Positions 55,115 to 64,000 of a stretch of DNA of 64,000 nucleotides are shown here, piece by piece. The DNA is taken from the NCBI RefSeq assembly GCF_021869535.1, contig NW_026262679.1, forward strand, positions 82,147,143 through 82,211,142, given 5' to 3'. How positions within the stretch are numbered: the stretch's first letter is position 1; each line of letters begins with the position of its first letter. This DNA comes from Mytilus californianus (lineage: Eukaryota > Mollusca > Bivalvia > Mytilida > Mytilidae). Below the pieces are notes generated by a model that did no database searches, was not told where the DNA came from, and saw only the letters and a list, made by a program, of their open reading frames with translations. The translations under genes were made by a program, and so were the position numbers.

Positions 55115-55936
55115 TTGTAAGGGTTCTGTGGAACCCAGTGTCTCGCCTACTTTTGCTGTTAATCGCAGGCCCAACAAAAATGAGATGAGGAAAAAATTTA
55201 ATAAAAATATTCCTCTCGATACAATTATTTTATTGTAAGAAGCTTCTGTCCAAGTTTGGTAAAAATCCAGGATAGTTTATGAATCTAATAAATGTTTTAA
55301 AAAATTTAACTGCAGACTGTATCTAATGTTAACTGGGAGAAAAACTAAGTCCATTTATAAGTAAAATATGGATAAACAAGAACAAAATTTTAATAAAAAT
55401 TTCCTTCTAGATACTAGCTTTTGATCATAAACAAACTTCTGTCCATGTTTGGTACAAATCCAGGATAGTTTAAGAAAGTTATTAAAATTTTATAACTTTA
55501 ACCACAGAGTGAATGTAATGTTTCCTGGCAGAAAAACTAAGTTCATTTATAAGTAAAATACAGAAAAACAGGATTTTTTTTTTAAATCTACTTTCTTATG
55601 ATCATAAACAAGCTTCTGTCCAAGTTTAGTAGAAATCCAGGATAGTTTGAGAAAGTTATTAAAATTTTAAAATCTTTAACCACAGAGTGAATGTAATGTT
55701 TCCTGGCATTAAAACTAAGTCCATTTATAAGTAAAATACAGAAAAACAGGATTTTTTTTTTTACAAAATTTACTTCTGGATACTATCTTATGATCATAAA
55801 CAAGCTTCTGTCCAAGTTTGGTAGAAATCCAGAATAGTTTAAGAAAGTTATTAAAATTCCAAAAACTTTAACCACAGAGTGAATATTTGTGGACACCGAC
55901 GGAATGAAGGATCGCTATGTCTTGCTTTTTCGACAA
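55115..55936 (-). mobile_element. Hairpin-headed element, copy C (minus strand)
   Basis: The minus-strand head TTTTGTCGAAAAAGCAAGAC then atagcgatcc is near 55936. The core has about four units with 'aagcttctgtccaagtttgg', 'atccaggatagtttaagaaa', 'ccacagagtgaatgtaatgt' and 'agtccatttataagtaaaat'. The tail gcgagacactgggttccaca then gaacccttacaaa meets a T-run at about 55115. The tail GGGTTCC..GGAACCC can form a hairpin. Confidence 0.8.
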
Positions 55937-55984
55937 AAGTGGAAGGCTCGACAAATATGAATTTAAAAATTGTGTGTTTCAAAC

Positions 55985-56165
55985 ATTATAAATATAATTG
56001 TGAAAATAAATAATCAGTTCCTTGTTTTGATGAAAATGAAAAATCATGCTTCAACAGTGCAGAAAATAAATAATCTGTCCTTTTAGTCCACAAAAATAAA
56101 TAACCGATCCAAAACAAATCCTCCTGCCCCCCCAGAATATCAAATGGTCGTCTCCTAATATAGTT
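55985..56165. mobile_element. MITE-like element, right-end copy
   Basis: Contains 'gaaaataaataatc(a/t)gt' repeats and ends 'ctgcccccccagaatatcaa' then atggtcgtctcct, the same terminus as at 7240-7275. It abuts a LINE fragment. Confidence 0.55.
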
Positions 56166-56360
56166 TTGTTCTGTTTTCCTGATTTCTCTTTTGCATGTTT
56201 TTTGGTAATGGCGGTAGTTTGTCCATGATTTTGATCTTTTGGCTTGGTTATACAGGTTTTGTTTTTTCTTCAGCATTTTCATGATCTGTCTGTTGTTGGA
56301 CTTGACTATTTTTGATGGTATGTGTTTGTCTAGACTGGTGAATAGGTGTTTCATAAACAT
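56166..56360 (-). pseudogene. LINE fragment, linker before RT
   Basis: Minus-strand translation MFMKHLFTSLDKHIPSKIVK, then KKQNLYNQAKRSKSWTNYRH and KREIRKTEQNYI, resembles the endonuclease-RT linker (pattern RxxNxxYxxAKxxxxxxxWxxYxxxxxxxxREIRxAxxxYI). It breaks into the MITE-like element at about 56165. Confidence 0.65.
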
Positions 56361-56489
56361 CAGTGGGGCTGGAATGACTTGGGCCAGAATGTTTTAGGCC
56401 AGATAGACTTAGCTTGGGGCCAGAATGACATGAAACCAGGGTAAAAATTAACTTAAAGTTGGTCTATGAGTATGTGAAAGGTTGATCAG

Positions 56490-57040
56490 TTGATGTACGG
56501 TATGGGACCCAACAAAACAGACTAAAATAAAGGCAATGGAACAAGTGCAGAAAAGAGCAGCAAGATTTGTAAACAACAACTATACAGACCGCACACCTGG
56601 CTGTGTAACAAACATGATAAAGTCTTTAAAATGGGAAAGCCTTGAAGACCCCAGGAAACAAAATAGGCTATGCATGCTGTTTAAAATAATACATGATCTA
56701 ATAGACATAGATTGACACCAATATCTGATGCAAAACGATAGCCAGACCAGAGGTTAAATCCGTTTCTACTAAGAAAGGGCTACAACAGACGCCTTCGGCC
56801 AATCATTCTTCCCAAGGACCATCAAGGACTGGAACCAACTGCCAACATCAGCGACATCAGCAGACACAGTTGGAGGATTCAGAGCTGCCCTGAAGGCATG
56901 CTCTGCTAAAATCTAGACAGTAACATCCTGTACATAGTTTTACTTCTACTTCTACCAATATGCGGCCACCATCAATAAGTTGATTATTTTGCCACTTTTT
57001 GGATGCGCATTTAAAATTTAGACAAAAAAAAAATAAATAT
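56490..57040 (+). pseudogene. LINE C-terminal relic with 3' UTR
   Basis: The frame reads WDPTKQTKIKAMEQVQKRAA, RFVNNNYTDRTPGCVTNMIK, SLKWESLEDPRKQNRLCMLF. After a shift at about 56715 it goes on to FFPRTIKDWNQLPTSATSAD and FRAALKACSAKI with a TAG near 56916. It then has a 3' UTR ending in an A-rich 'aaaaaaaaataaatattg'. It represents a different LINE subfamily from 57106-58095, in opposite orientation. Confidence 0.8.
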
Positions 57041-57105
57041 TGAATTGATTTGAATTTGTGCTATACATCATATATACAGTGAATTTAAAAACATCTTTGC
57101 TTGAT

Positions 57106-58095
57106 CTAGTTCATCTCATGCAGGTAAGTCTTGAAGCATTCAAGACTACCTGTATTGGTGGCAGTATGTGATAGGGCATTCCAGTCTTGTATCGTCCTTG
57201 GGTAAAAAGATTCCTTCCGCACTTCGGTCCTACAAGATGGTACTTGATATCCATTTGTGTTGATGTTTCTGGATAGCCTATCTGGTGGAATGAGAGTATT
57301 ACTGGTGTCAACTTTCACCATCCCGTTGGCAAGTTTATACATCATTGTAAGCCTTGATGTTCTCCTACGGTCTTCGAGGGTTTTCCATTCTAGTTTGTTA
57401 AGCATGTCACTAACAGATGATGTGTTATGATATCTGTTAGTGACATATCTGGCTGCTCTCCTCTGTACCATTTCCAGTCGGTTTTTGTTGTTTTGTTGAT
57501 AAGGATCCCAGACTGTACATGCATATTCTAGAGTCGGTCTTACAAGTGACTTGTATGCAGTTTCTTTTATTGTGTTGTTATTGATGTTCAAGTTACGTTT
57601 GAGGAAGCCTATGGTCTTGTTTGCTTTAACACATATGTTTTTATGTGTTCATTCCATTTTAAGTCGGAGCTGATGGTGCAGCCAAGGTACTTTGCAGAAT
57701 TTAGAGATTCGAGGGTGTGGCCATGCAGTACATATTCTTTTATAATAGGCTTACGTTTTCTTGTTATGGTAAGAACATTACATTTATCTGGATGAAATGC
57801 CATTTTCCATTTGTTTTCCCAAATTACCAATTTATTCAGATCTTCCTGAAGGTGGTCGCTGTCTGTGTCCGATGATATTGCGAGATATATGATTGTATCA
57901 TCAGCAAAGAGTCTTAACCTTGATGGGATTCCCTCTGGCATGTCATTTATGTAGAAAAGGAACAAACTGGGTCCAAGAACTGATCCTTGTGGGACGCCCG
58001 AATCGACGTTGATTGTATCAGATTTTTCCCCTTCTACAACTACGACTTGTTTCCTGTTGGCGAGGAAGTTTTTGATCCACCTATTGGTTTTCCCT
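57106..58095 (-). pseudogene. 5'-truncated CR1/L2-like LINE (RT C-terminal half)
   Basis: From the minus strand: RWIKNFLANRKQVVVVEGEK, SGVPQGSVLGPSLFLFYIND, the catalytic box LFADDTIIYL (intact FADD), FHPDKCNVLTITRKRKPI, then after a frameshift at ~57640 RPTLEYACTVWDPYQQNNKN, RRAARYVTNRYHNTSSVSDM and the end SLECFKTYLHEMN with a TAG at about 57108. It is closely related to the LINE at 34.1-37.2 kb (shared YVTNRYHNTSSVS). RT motif A and everything upstream are missing; truncated at 58095. Confidence 0.88.
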
Positions 58096-58924
58096 CATAA
58101 ATTGTAAATATATATAGAGAGAACGTTTTAAATGTAAATAGCCAAGAGAAAACTTTCTGTGTTGTCTAACACTGGTATAGGTTTTCGCGGGACCTAATAC
58201 ATTCAATTATTTAATTCGGTTCCTTACCTGGAACTTGGAAGAAGAAGATGTATGAGTTATGACCTTCTAATTATATTTCAAAGTACTATGTGAATAATTG
58301 GAGTGCCTTGATACAGCTGAAGACTTTCGATTACTTACTTACGATGTTACTGTATTGTGAATGGACCATCTACTTCAGATGTAATATATCAATAAAATGA
58401 CATATGATTGTTTTGAATTTGCATTTGTCCTACATGCATAACATGTGGAAATTTTGAATTGCCTTACTAAATTTCAAGGTTCAGGTTCGTTCTAAATTAT
58501 GATTCTTCTTGAAAAACAAATTGAATTGTTAATTCGTGACATTGTGTGGTCTTTTACACTACATTTAACTGTGTATATTTGATGCAAACCCTGACTGTCC
58601 TTGCAATTGTCGCCATTTGTTGACAGACGAATCAGTAAAAAGAGAGCAATTGAAAGGGGCGATAACCGGAATTCCCGCGGAAATATATCAACTGTCCGAT
58701 ATCCATCACTGTCAGATATGGAAACATTCTCCTTCGCCTACCATTATCACGAAAGAGCACTTTTCTCCCAAATAGACTTTTATATTTGCACCTATCGTAT
58801 ATAGACACATAAATATAGTTGGATGAATAAAAACATTTTGAAATATTTTGACCTCGACCATCAGTGACGATTCATTGTTGAAATGCACATCAGATCTGGT
58901 GCAGTAAAATTGGTACCATTTAAT
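58096..58924. other. Stretch without recognised gene
   Basis: No gene is supported. The ORFs at 58601-58804 and 58712-58930 overlap on opposite strands and show no domain. Confidence 0.4.
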
Positions 58925-59032
58925 CTGCAAATATTAATTAAACGTCATCCGTATTTTAAGCCAAAACCGAAGGCAGTATACTTCGGTTTTGGCCTAAAAT
59001 ACGGATAACGTTTAATTCAGTAAAATTTGCAG
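58925..59032. repeat. Foldback with 36-bp core arms and outer 8-bp stem
   Basis: 58937-58972 is complementary to 58981-59016 at 34 of 36 positions around an 8-nt loop (gcagtata). Outside it, ctgcaaat (58925-58932) pairs with atttgcag near 59025-59032. The adjacent 'ctggtgcagtaaaattggta' (58895) recurs at 59281 and, in part, at 62590. Confidence 0.9.
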
Positions 59033-59173
59033 TTATAAAATTTAGGAAATAATTGAAATTAAGTAATTTATATCTCCCTCATATGCATAAATGTGTTCCT
59101 TGTTTTATCAGTTTGTCAACGTATGTATAAGTTTTTTTAATTTTCAAATATTTTGGCCTAACCTTTCATAGCC

Positions 59174-59720
59174 GGAGTAAACTGAGGTGCTCCAGAAAGA
59201 AAGGCAGTTTCTGCTCCACATGTGGCACCCCTGCGCCATATTGTACATGCAAGTACAAATTTGATTGTCGAAGTGCGCTACTGGTGCAGTAAAATTGGTA
59301 TGTTCATGTTATTACAACTATACCGGGTCGATATGCCACTGCTGGTGGGGTTTCTTCATCGAGGGTATCACCAGTCCAGTTCTTAGTCAGAACTTCTGTG
59401 TTGAACACACTGGATGTTAAGCAACCAACAATCAATCAATCAATCTGTGTTGAACATGAGGAATTATCATTGATATGGTCAAAATCATAAATTAACTGTT
59501 AACAAAGCTTTGAATTTTTCGACACTGATTATTTCTACCCTAGGAATAGATTACCTTAGCCGTGTTTGATAAAATCTTGCGCAACTTTGGTTTCACTCGT
59601 TCTTTATTTGCATGGCCTTTCAACTTTTTTATTCGAGCGTCACTGATGAGTGTTGTGCAGACGAAACGCGCTTCTGGCGTACAAAATCTTAATCCTGGTA
59701 TCTATGATGAGTTTATGTAC
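59174..59720 (+). repeat. Mussel dispersed repeat (Penelope-associated tail type)
   Basis: 'aactgaggtgctccagaaag' and 'tgctccacatgtggcacccc' belong to one known mussel repeat. From 59330, 'accgggtcgatatgccactg', 'gagggtatcaccagtccagt', 'gattaccttagccgtgtttg' and 'gacgaaacgcgcttctggcg' belong to another very abundant one. It contains the hammerhead-like core listed separately. Confidence 0.7.
59643..59682 (+). ncRNA. Hammerhead-ribozyme-like core
   Basis: CTGATGA (59643-59649), a stem II-like hairpin GTgT...AGAC with one mismatch, GAAA (59663-59666), stem III ACGC/GCGT (59666-59669 with 59677-59680) and H17 = A at 59681 follow the type I hammerhead order. Stem I is not evident: the bases flanking the core (A at 59642 and C at 59682) do not pair. 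It may be a decayed or inactive copy, or a chance match. Penelope-like elements are known to carry hammerheads, and Penelope RT relics lie 2 kb away. Confidence 0.35.
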
Positions 59721-60004
59721 ATACGTATATTGTTTTATTGAAATTTACTGCAATAGAATTTTGAAAACCATTTTGAATGGGGAAAAAAACCCATCTCCCA
59801 CAATCATAGCTCCTATTTCTTGTACGAGTTTTACCATATAATTGAAATATTGCAACACGACGTGTGCCACTCGTGGTGTTGTCCGTAAAATTTTCAAAGG
59901 TGCGAGTTCAAATTTCAAAATTGCAATTAAACAATATTCGCATTTACATATTAGTCTAATCCGGCAAAAGAGAGGCGAAAGATACCAAAGGTGTATTCAA
60001 ACTC

Positions 60005-60225
60005 ATAATAGCTTGCTGTTCGGTGTGAGCCAAGGCTCCGTGTTGAAGGCCGTATTTTGACCTATAATTGTGTACATTTTACACATTATGACTCCGGACG
60101 GATACCACATCTTCTTGTTTCTATCATAAGTCGAAAACAAACTGACAACGCCACGGCAAAAAACAATGAAAACAGATCAAAAGACAAACAGCAGTATATA
60201 CATAACACAACATAGGAAACTAAAG
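60005..60225. repeat. Family A tail fragment and a second dispersed repeat
   Basis: 60005-60115 has 'gtgagccaaggctccgtgtt', 'gaaggccgtattttgaccta' and 'ggataccacatcttcttgtt'. 60125-60225 ('aaactgacaacgccacggca', 'aacacaacataggaaactaa') is the reverse complement of the 31000-31150 repeat. Confidence 0.7.
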
Positions 60226-60227
60226 TC

Positions 60228-61330
60228 TGAGCGAATCCGGGTCCGTTCGCGCCCAATCACGTTCGCCCCCATGCACGTTCGCCCCCTTTCACTTTCGCAC
60301 CCTACACGTTCGCACCCAAAGTCCGTTCGCACCCTACACGTTCGCGCCTAATTTTTATTAGTTTTGTGTTTAATAATTTGTAAACGAGTTTTGGTAAGTG
60401 TATTGCTATAAATATATATTTTTTTTCATTGTTTCTTAATAAAGTGAGATTCTGACAAGGTTTTTTTTTGTGTCATGGTAAATGTATTGCTATAAACATT
60501 TTTTTTCGTTGTTTATAAATAAAGTGAGATTCTGACGACCAGTATTTTATTTTTGTGTTGAATAATTTTTAATCATGTTTAGGTAAGTGTATTGCTCTAT
60601 ATCTGTACATATATATTTGAATTATTTTTTTTTATTGTTTCTAAATAAAGTGAGATTCTGACAACGTTTTTTAGGTGTTGATAAAATCTTAATCATGTTT
60701 TGGTTAGTGTATTGCTATAAATAATTCTTTTTTATTGTTTCAAAAGGAAATGGGATTCTGACAACGTTTTTTTTTATGTGTTGAATAATTCGTAATCATG
60801 TTTTGGATAGTGTATAGCTATAAATATTTTTTTTCATTGTTTATGAATAAAGTGAGATTCTGACACACATGAGATCAAAGGAGCCAAGCTGTTAAAAACA
60901 ATTATCTTTCATGTTTTTTATTTAAAATCTTCAAAGTTTTACTCATACCAAGCTAAATAAATGCAGTATTTACATTTAAAGCAAGTTAAAACAACCATGA
61001 CAACAATCATGATTTTTAAACACTCAACAATAACACCAAATTAGGCTGTGTATAAATACCAATTAGCCGAGTAATCATACATAATTAACATTTAATAATT
61101 AATCATCAAATCAATTTAAAACAATATTTCATTTAAAAATTCCCGAATTTTTATAAAATAAAAATATTTTGATATAAACATCTACAAAACATCTAAAAAT
61201 TTATCAGGTTTTTGAATAAAAGAAAGGGTGCGAACGTGTAGGGTGCGAACGGACCTAGTGGGCGAACGTGTGGGGTGCGAACGTGTAGGGTGCGAACGTG
61301 TATTGGGCGCGAACGGACCCCGGAGTGATA
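60228..61330. mobile_element. 1.1-kb element with GC-rich inverted termini built of subrepeats
   Basis: The left end (60236-60355) and right end (61222-61320) are inverted copies. The outermost 'ccgggtccgttcgcgcccaa' mirrors 'ttgggcgcgaacggaccccg'. Both arms consist of a ~15-bp word TACACGTTCGCACCC in several variants. Inside, 60360-60870 holds five ~80-125-bp tandem units marked by AATAAAGTGAGATTCTGAC (60441, 60521, 60646, ~60747, 60849). 60870-61220 is AT-rich. There is no ORF beyond subrepeat shadows. It lies at the end of a Penelope RT relic. Confidence 0.85.
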
Positions 61331-62590
61331 TGTGGTACTCTGAAAGGGCTGATTTCAACTTCACCATTTGGAACTCTTGGTTTAATAGCTTCCTTGTAAG
61401 CAGCAACTATCTATCAAGAAAATCAAGATACACTCCGTATGCAGGCGCTACTGGAATGTTGCTACATATAAATTGAAAGTTCACAATTGTGAAACTGTAA
61501 TCATCTCTTTTGTCGTTAAGTTTTGTTATCAACGGACCATACTGTTTAGATGAAAGACAAGATATGAAGCAGACTTGACTGTATTTTTGATATCCTGTCA
61601 TCTGTATAGCGGAATGATAAGTTGAAGGATAATGCTAGATTCTTTTCGTTCTTCCTCAGAATCTCTTGTATTAAGTCTGTCTCATATGAATAAAGGAACA
61701 AGTCTGTAGGAAGGGGGTACAAAGATTACTAGTAATCTATTGTTTGTTGAATAACACGTCGTCCAAACGTAACAAATAAAAAAAAAAAATCCAGCATCTT
61801 GATGATGTCAGATTCAGAGAATTTTTGTTTGAATCAGAGTGGTTTATTACAAAGGATGATTTATCCCCTACTAAAACAAGATAAATATATCTAGTACTAT
61901 CTACGCTGTCCAATCTTATTGATGAAATAAAGTTGGACTAGTTCTGTCAAAATGTCTTTAAGTTTAGAGTGTAGAAGTCAAATGTTTTCATACAGATTGC
62001 AAGAGGATAGAGACCAAAATTAATGTATGTTCTTAAGAGATTTTTTAGTATCCACATCCGATTCACACCCACCCTAGAGTAGTTACTAATAGTTTGCACA
62101 GCAAGTCTTAAAGCCTGGCTTTGATTGCTGATAAAATTGACGTTTATGGTTTGGAAAGATGTTTCGCGGAGGACTTAGCAGACCCAGAAATATAACGTTG
62201 TTTGTAAGGACTCTTATGTAATTTTGATATCCAGTACAGTGAAAGAAGATCAAGCTCTTCAACTTTTATTAAAGTCCCAAAGGAACATATAACAGACCTA
62301 TATGAATGTTCATGATTTCCTCTTCGGTATGTGCCATGGGCGTAAATATTGAATTTCCAAGTGAAATGTCAATACCTAAATCCGTTATCAAGCAGTTTAT
62401 GTAATGTGATTTACACTCAAATACGATGTTAGTCGATGCTTTATCTGCGGGGACAACGACATATTTGTCATGGAGGTAAGACAGGTGTTTAGCACCGTTT
62501 GAGTCTTTGAAGATAGATGTAACATGAGTGTTCATAGACCCAATCAGTATTTTAATTCTAATTTGTATTTGTATCAATCGTCGATACACG
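61331..62590 (-). pseudogene. Penelope-like reverse transcriptase relic
   Basis: Minus-strand pieces in order: YVVVPADKASTNIVFECKSH and YINCLITDLGIDISLGNSIF (62300-62470), DLLSLYWISKLHKSPYKQRY (PLE-type WIPKLHK box, ~62210), YSRVGVNRMWILKN (~62060), VINHSDSNK (~61830), TFGRRVIQQT (~61750), DLFLYSYETDLIQEILRKNE and FRYTDD (YxDD box, ~61640), then KLNDKRDDYSFTIVNFQFIC, SNIPVAPAYGVY and LLTRKLLNQEFQMVKLKSAL (61340-61530). Many frame changes, stops and a deletion before LDFLDR mean it is inactive. Homology stops at the 60228-61330 element. Confidence 0.8.
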
Positions 62591-62604
62591 CACCTGGTGC
62601 AGTA

Positions 62605-64000
62605 AAAATATACTTTTTCAACAAATTGTCGGCATTCCTATCGAAACGAAGTGTGCGCCTCTCCTTGTCGACCTATTCTTATTTTCATATGAGTCGGAAT
62701 TCCTTCATACACTTGTCAAAAACAAGAAGATAAAAGAAGCCAGATCATTTAATTTCACATTCAGATATATTGATGATGTTATTTCCATTAACAATCCAAA
62801 CTTTTCTGATTGGGTTCCATTATTATATCCTCCAGAACTAAAAATTAAAGAAACAACAGACACGGCTTCCTCAATCTCATTTTTGTCGAGCTGCGACATT
62901 TATGTCACGAAAGCGAGACATAGCGATCCTAGATACCGGCGTCGGCGTCGGCGTCGGCGCTTTCAACATTTAGGTTTAGTCTGTGGTTAAAGTTTTTTTT
63001 AGACATTTAGACATCAACAATTTTGTCAAACCTTCATGGAATTTTATATAATATGGACAGAAACTTGTTTGACCAAAATACAGTATCCAGAGCAAAATTT
63101 AGAAAATATTCAATTTCATTTTTCCGTATTTTACTGATAAATGGACTGAGTTTTTTTTACAGTTGAAATTTAGATTCAGTCTGAGGTTAAAGTTGTTCCG
63201 TCATCAATAACTTTGTCAAACCTTCATGGAATCTTATCAAATTTGGACAGAAGCTTGTTTATGACCAAAATACAGTATCCAAAGCAAAATTTTGAAAATA
63301 TTTATTTTCATTTTTCTGTATTTTACTGATAAATGGACTTTTTTTACAGGTAACAAGTAGATACAGTCTAGGGTTAAAGTTTGTTACACATCAATAACTT
63401 GTCAAACCTTCATAGAATTTTATGAAACTTTGGCAGAAGCTTTTTTATCATTAAGAGATAATGTCTGAAGCAAAATTTTGAAAATATATTTTCATTTTCA
63501 GTTTTTATTCTGAAAGATGGACTTTTTACAGTTAACATTTATAGACAGTCTGGGATTAATTTTTTTTCACATGATAAATTTGTAAACCTTTATGGATGTT
63601 ATGAAACTTGGACAGAAGCTAATCTTCAAGACCATGAAATAACATCTAAAGAAAACGTTTTTTAAAATTCTGTATTTTACTGATAAATGGACTCACTTTT
63701 TAAGACAACATTACACTTTTACAATGACAGCAGCAATCGTAGGCGAGACCCAGGGTTCCGTGGAATCCCTTACCAATTTTTAGACTTATACCTCGAATTT
63801 GACATAAGCAGTCATCTCAGTAACAGAATCTATGACAAACGAGACGATTTTAATTTTGAAATTATCAATTTCCCCCACCTTAGTAGCAATATACCAACTT
63901 CACCTGCATATGGGATATACATTTCCCAACTCATTCGGCACTCAATAGCTTGCAGCTGCTACTCGGACTTAAAAAATGTCACCAGTGTCTGAGTAGAAAG
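62605..64000 (+). pseudogene. Penelope-like reverse transcriptase fragment, split by an insertion
   Basis: 62605-62879 reads QQIVGIPIETKCAPLLVDLF, LFSYESEFLHTLVKNKKIKE, ARSFNFTFRYIDDVISINNP (YIDD box) and KIKETTDTASSIS. The frame resumes at 63778 after an 892-bp element: FLDLYLEFDISSHLSNRIYD, KRDDFNFEIINFPHLSSNIP, SPAYGIYISQLIRHS, running toward the window edge with a stop near 63990. Outside the insertion the two parts would join in frame (S-I-S-F-L-D), so this copy was fairly intact when hit. The N-terminal half is missing. It lies head to head with the copy at 61331-62590. Confidence 0.85.
62885..63776 (+). mobile_element. Hairpin-headed element, copy D, with exact ends
   Basis: Head: GTCGAGCtGCGAC-atttat-GTCaC-gaaa-GCGAGAC (62885-62920), then atagcgatcc and a GGCGTC run. 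Core: four units ending 'ttactgataaatggact' (63135, 63328, ~63511, 63681; period ~170-190 bp) and containing 'tcaaaccttcatggaat' and 'ggacagaagct'. Tail: gtaggcgagacccagggttc, then cgtggaatcccttaccaa, with a GGGTTCC/GGAAtCCC hairpin. TTTTT flanks both sides (62880-62884, 63777-63781). The interrupted RT frame fixes the ends. No ORF, so it is non-autonomous. Confidence 0.9.

Noticed and set aside
60166-61476. Arg/His/Thr-rich ORFs near 60166-60351 and 61182-61476
   Set aside because: Generated by the TACACGTTCGCACCC subrepeats of the inverted-terminus element and by RT relics.

Overview
The window looks like nuclear DNA of a bivalve mollusc, most likely a marine mussel (Mytilus or a close relative). 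It is AT-rich and gene-poor, and it is packed with high-copy dispersed repeats that I recognise from mussel sequences. Examples are the repeat ending in '...ggcaatcataccacatcttctta', the TGACCTTGACCTCATTTTCA tandem repeats, and several non-LTR and Penelope-type reverse-transcriptase relics. No bacterial, viral or organellar gene organisation is visible.

Host genes are few. An uninterrupted SLC39A/ZIP zinc-transporter ORF lies on the minus strand at 5.45-6.45 kb. A spliced minus-strand gene at 44.96-49.86 kb encodes KGD4/MRPS36, the small adaptor subunit of the 2-oxoglutarate dehydrogenase complex; three exons join in phase and the first exon was not found. A possible two-exon minus-strand gene of unknown function lies at 40.5-41.2 kb. 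An unrecognised decayed coding region lies at 29.2-30.3 kb, and a PHD-finger exon-like ORF at 42.6 kb.

The most striking region is 17.59-23.73 kb: a recent, apparently non-autonomous LTR retroelement inserted into an older LINE relic. It has 600-bp LTRs that differ at one base, a 4-bp target duplication, a tRNA-Leu-like primer-binding site and an 0.8-kb leader built of about 11 similar stem-loops with compensatory changes. A Gag ORF ends in a CCHC knuckle. A -1 frameshift site (T TTA AAC, a 7-nt spacer, then a hairpin) leads into a second ORF. That ORF has a retropepsin-like fold whose catalytic Asp position is Gly, a 21-bp/7-residue tandem repeat and a basic tail. No reverse transcriptase, RNase H or integrase is present.

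The rest is layered mobile and repeat DNA. There are CR1/L2-like LINE copies (34.1-37.2, 52.2-52.9, 56.2-58.1 kb) and Penelope-like RT relics (61.3-64.0 kb). A family of 'hairpin-headed' elements carries different tandem cores (0.4-1.9, 38.0-38.5, 55.1-55.9, 62.9-63.8 kb), and one copy splits a Penelope RT gene at a definable site. There is a hAT-type MITE (31.73 kb), a 1.1-kb element with GC-rich subrepeat inverted termini (60.2-61.3 kb) and several foldbacks. Three local duplications stand out: 31.96-33.56 against 37.55-39.70 kb, a near-identical 0.81-kb pair inside a KGD4 intron, and 42.66-43.29 against 46.66-47.07 kb. Repeat-to-repeat comparisons were made by eye, so boundaries are good to about 10-50 bp unless a junction is given exactly.
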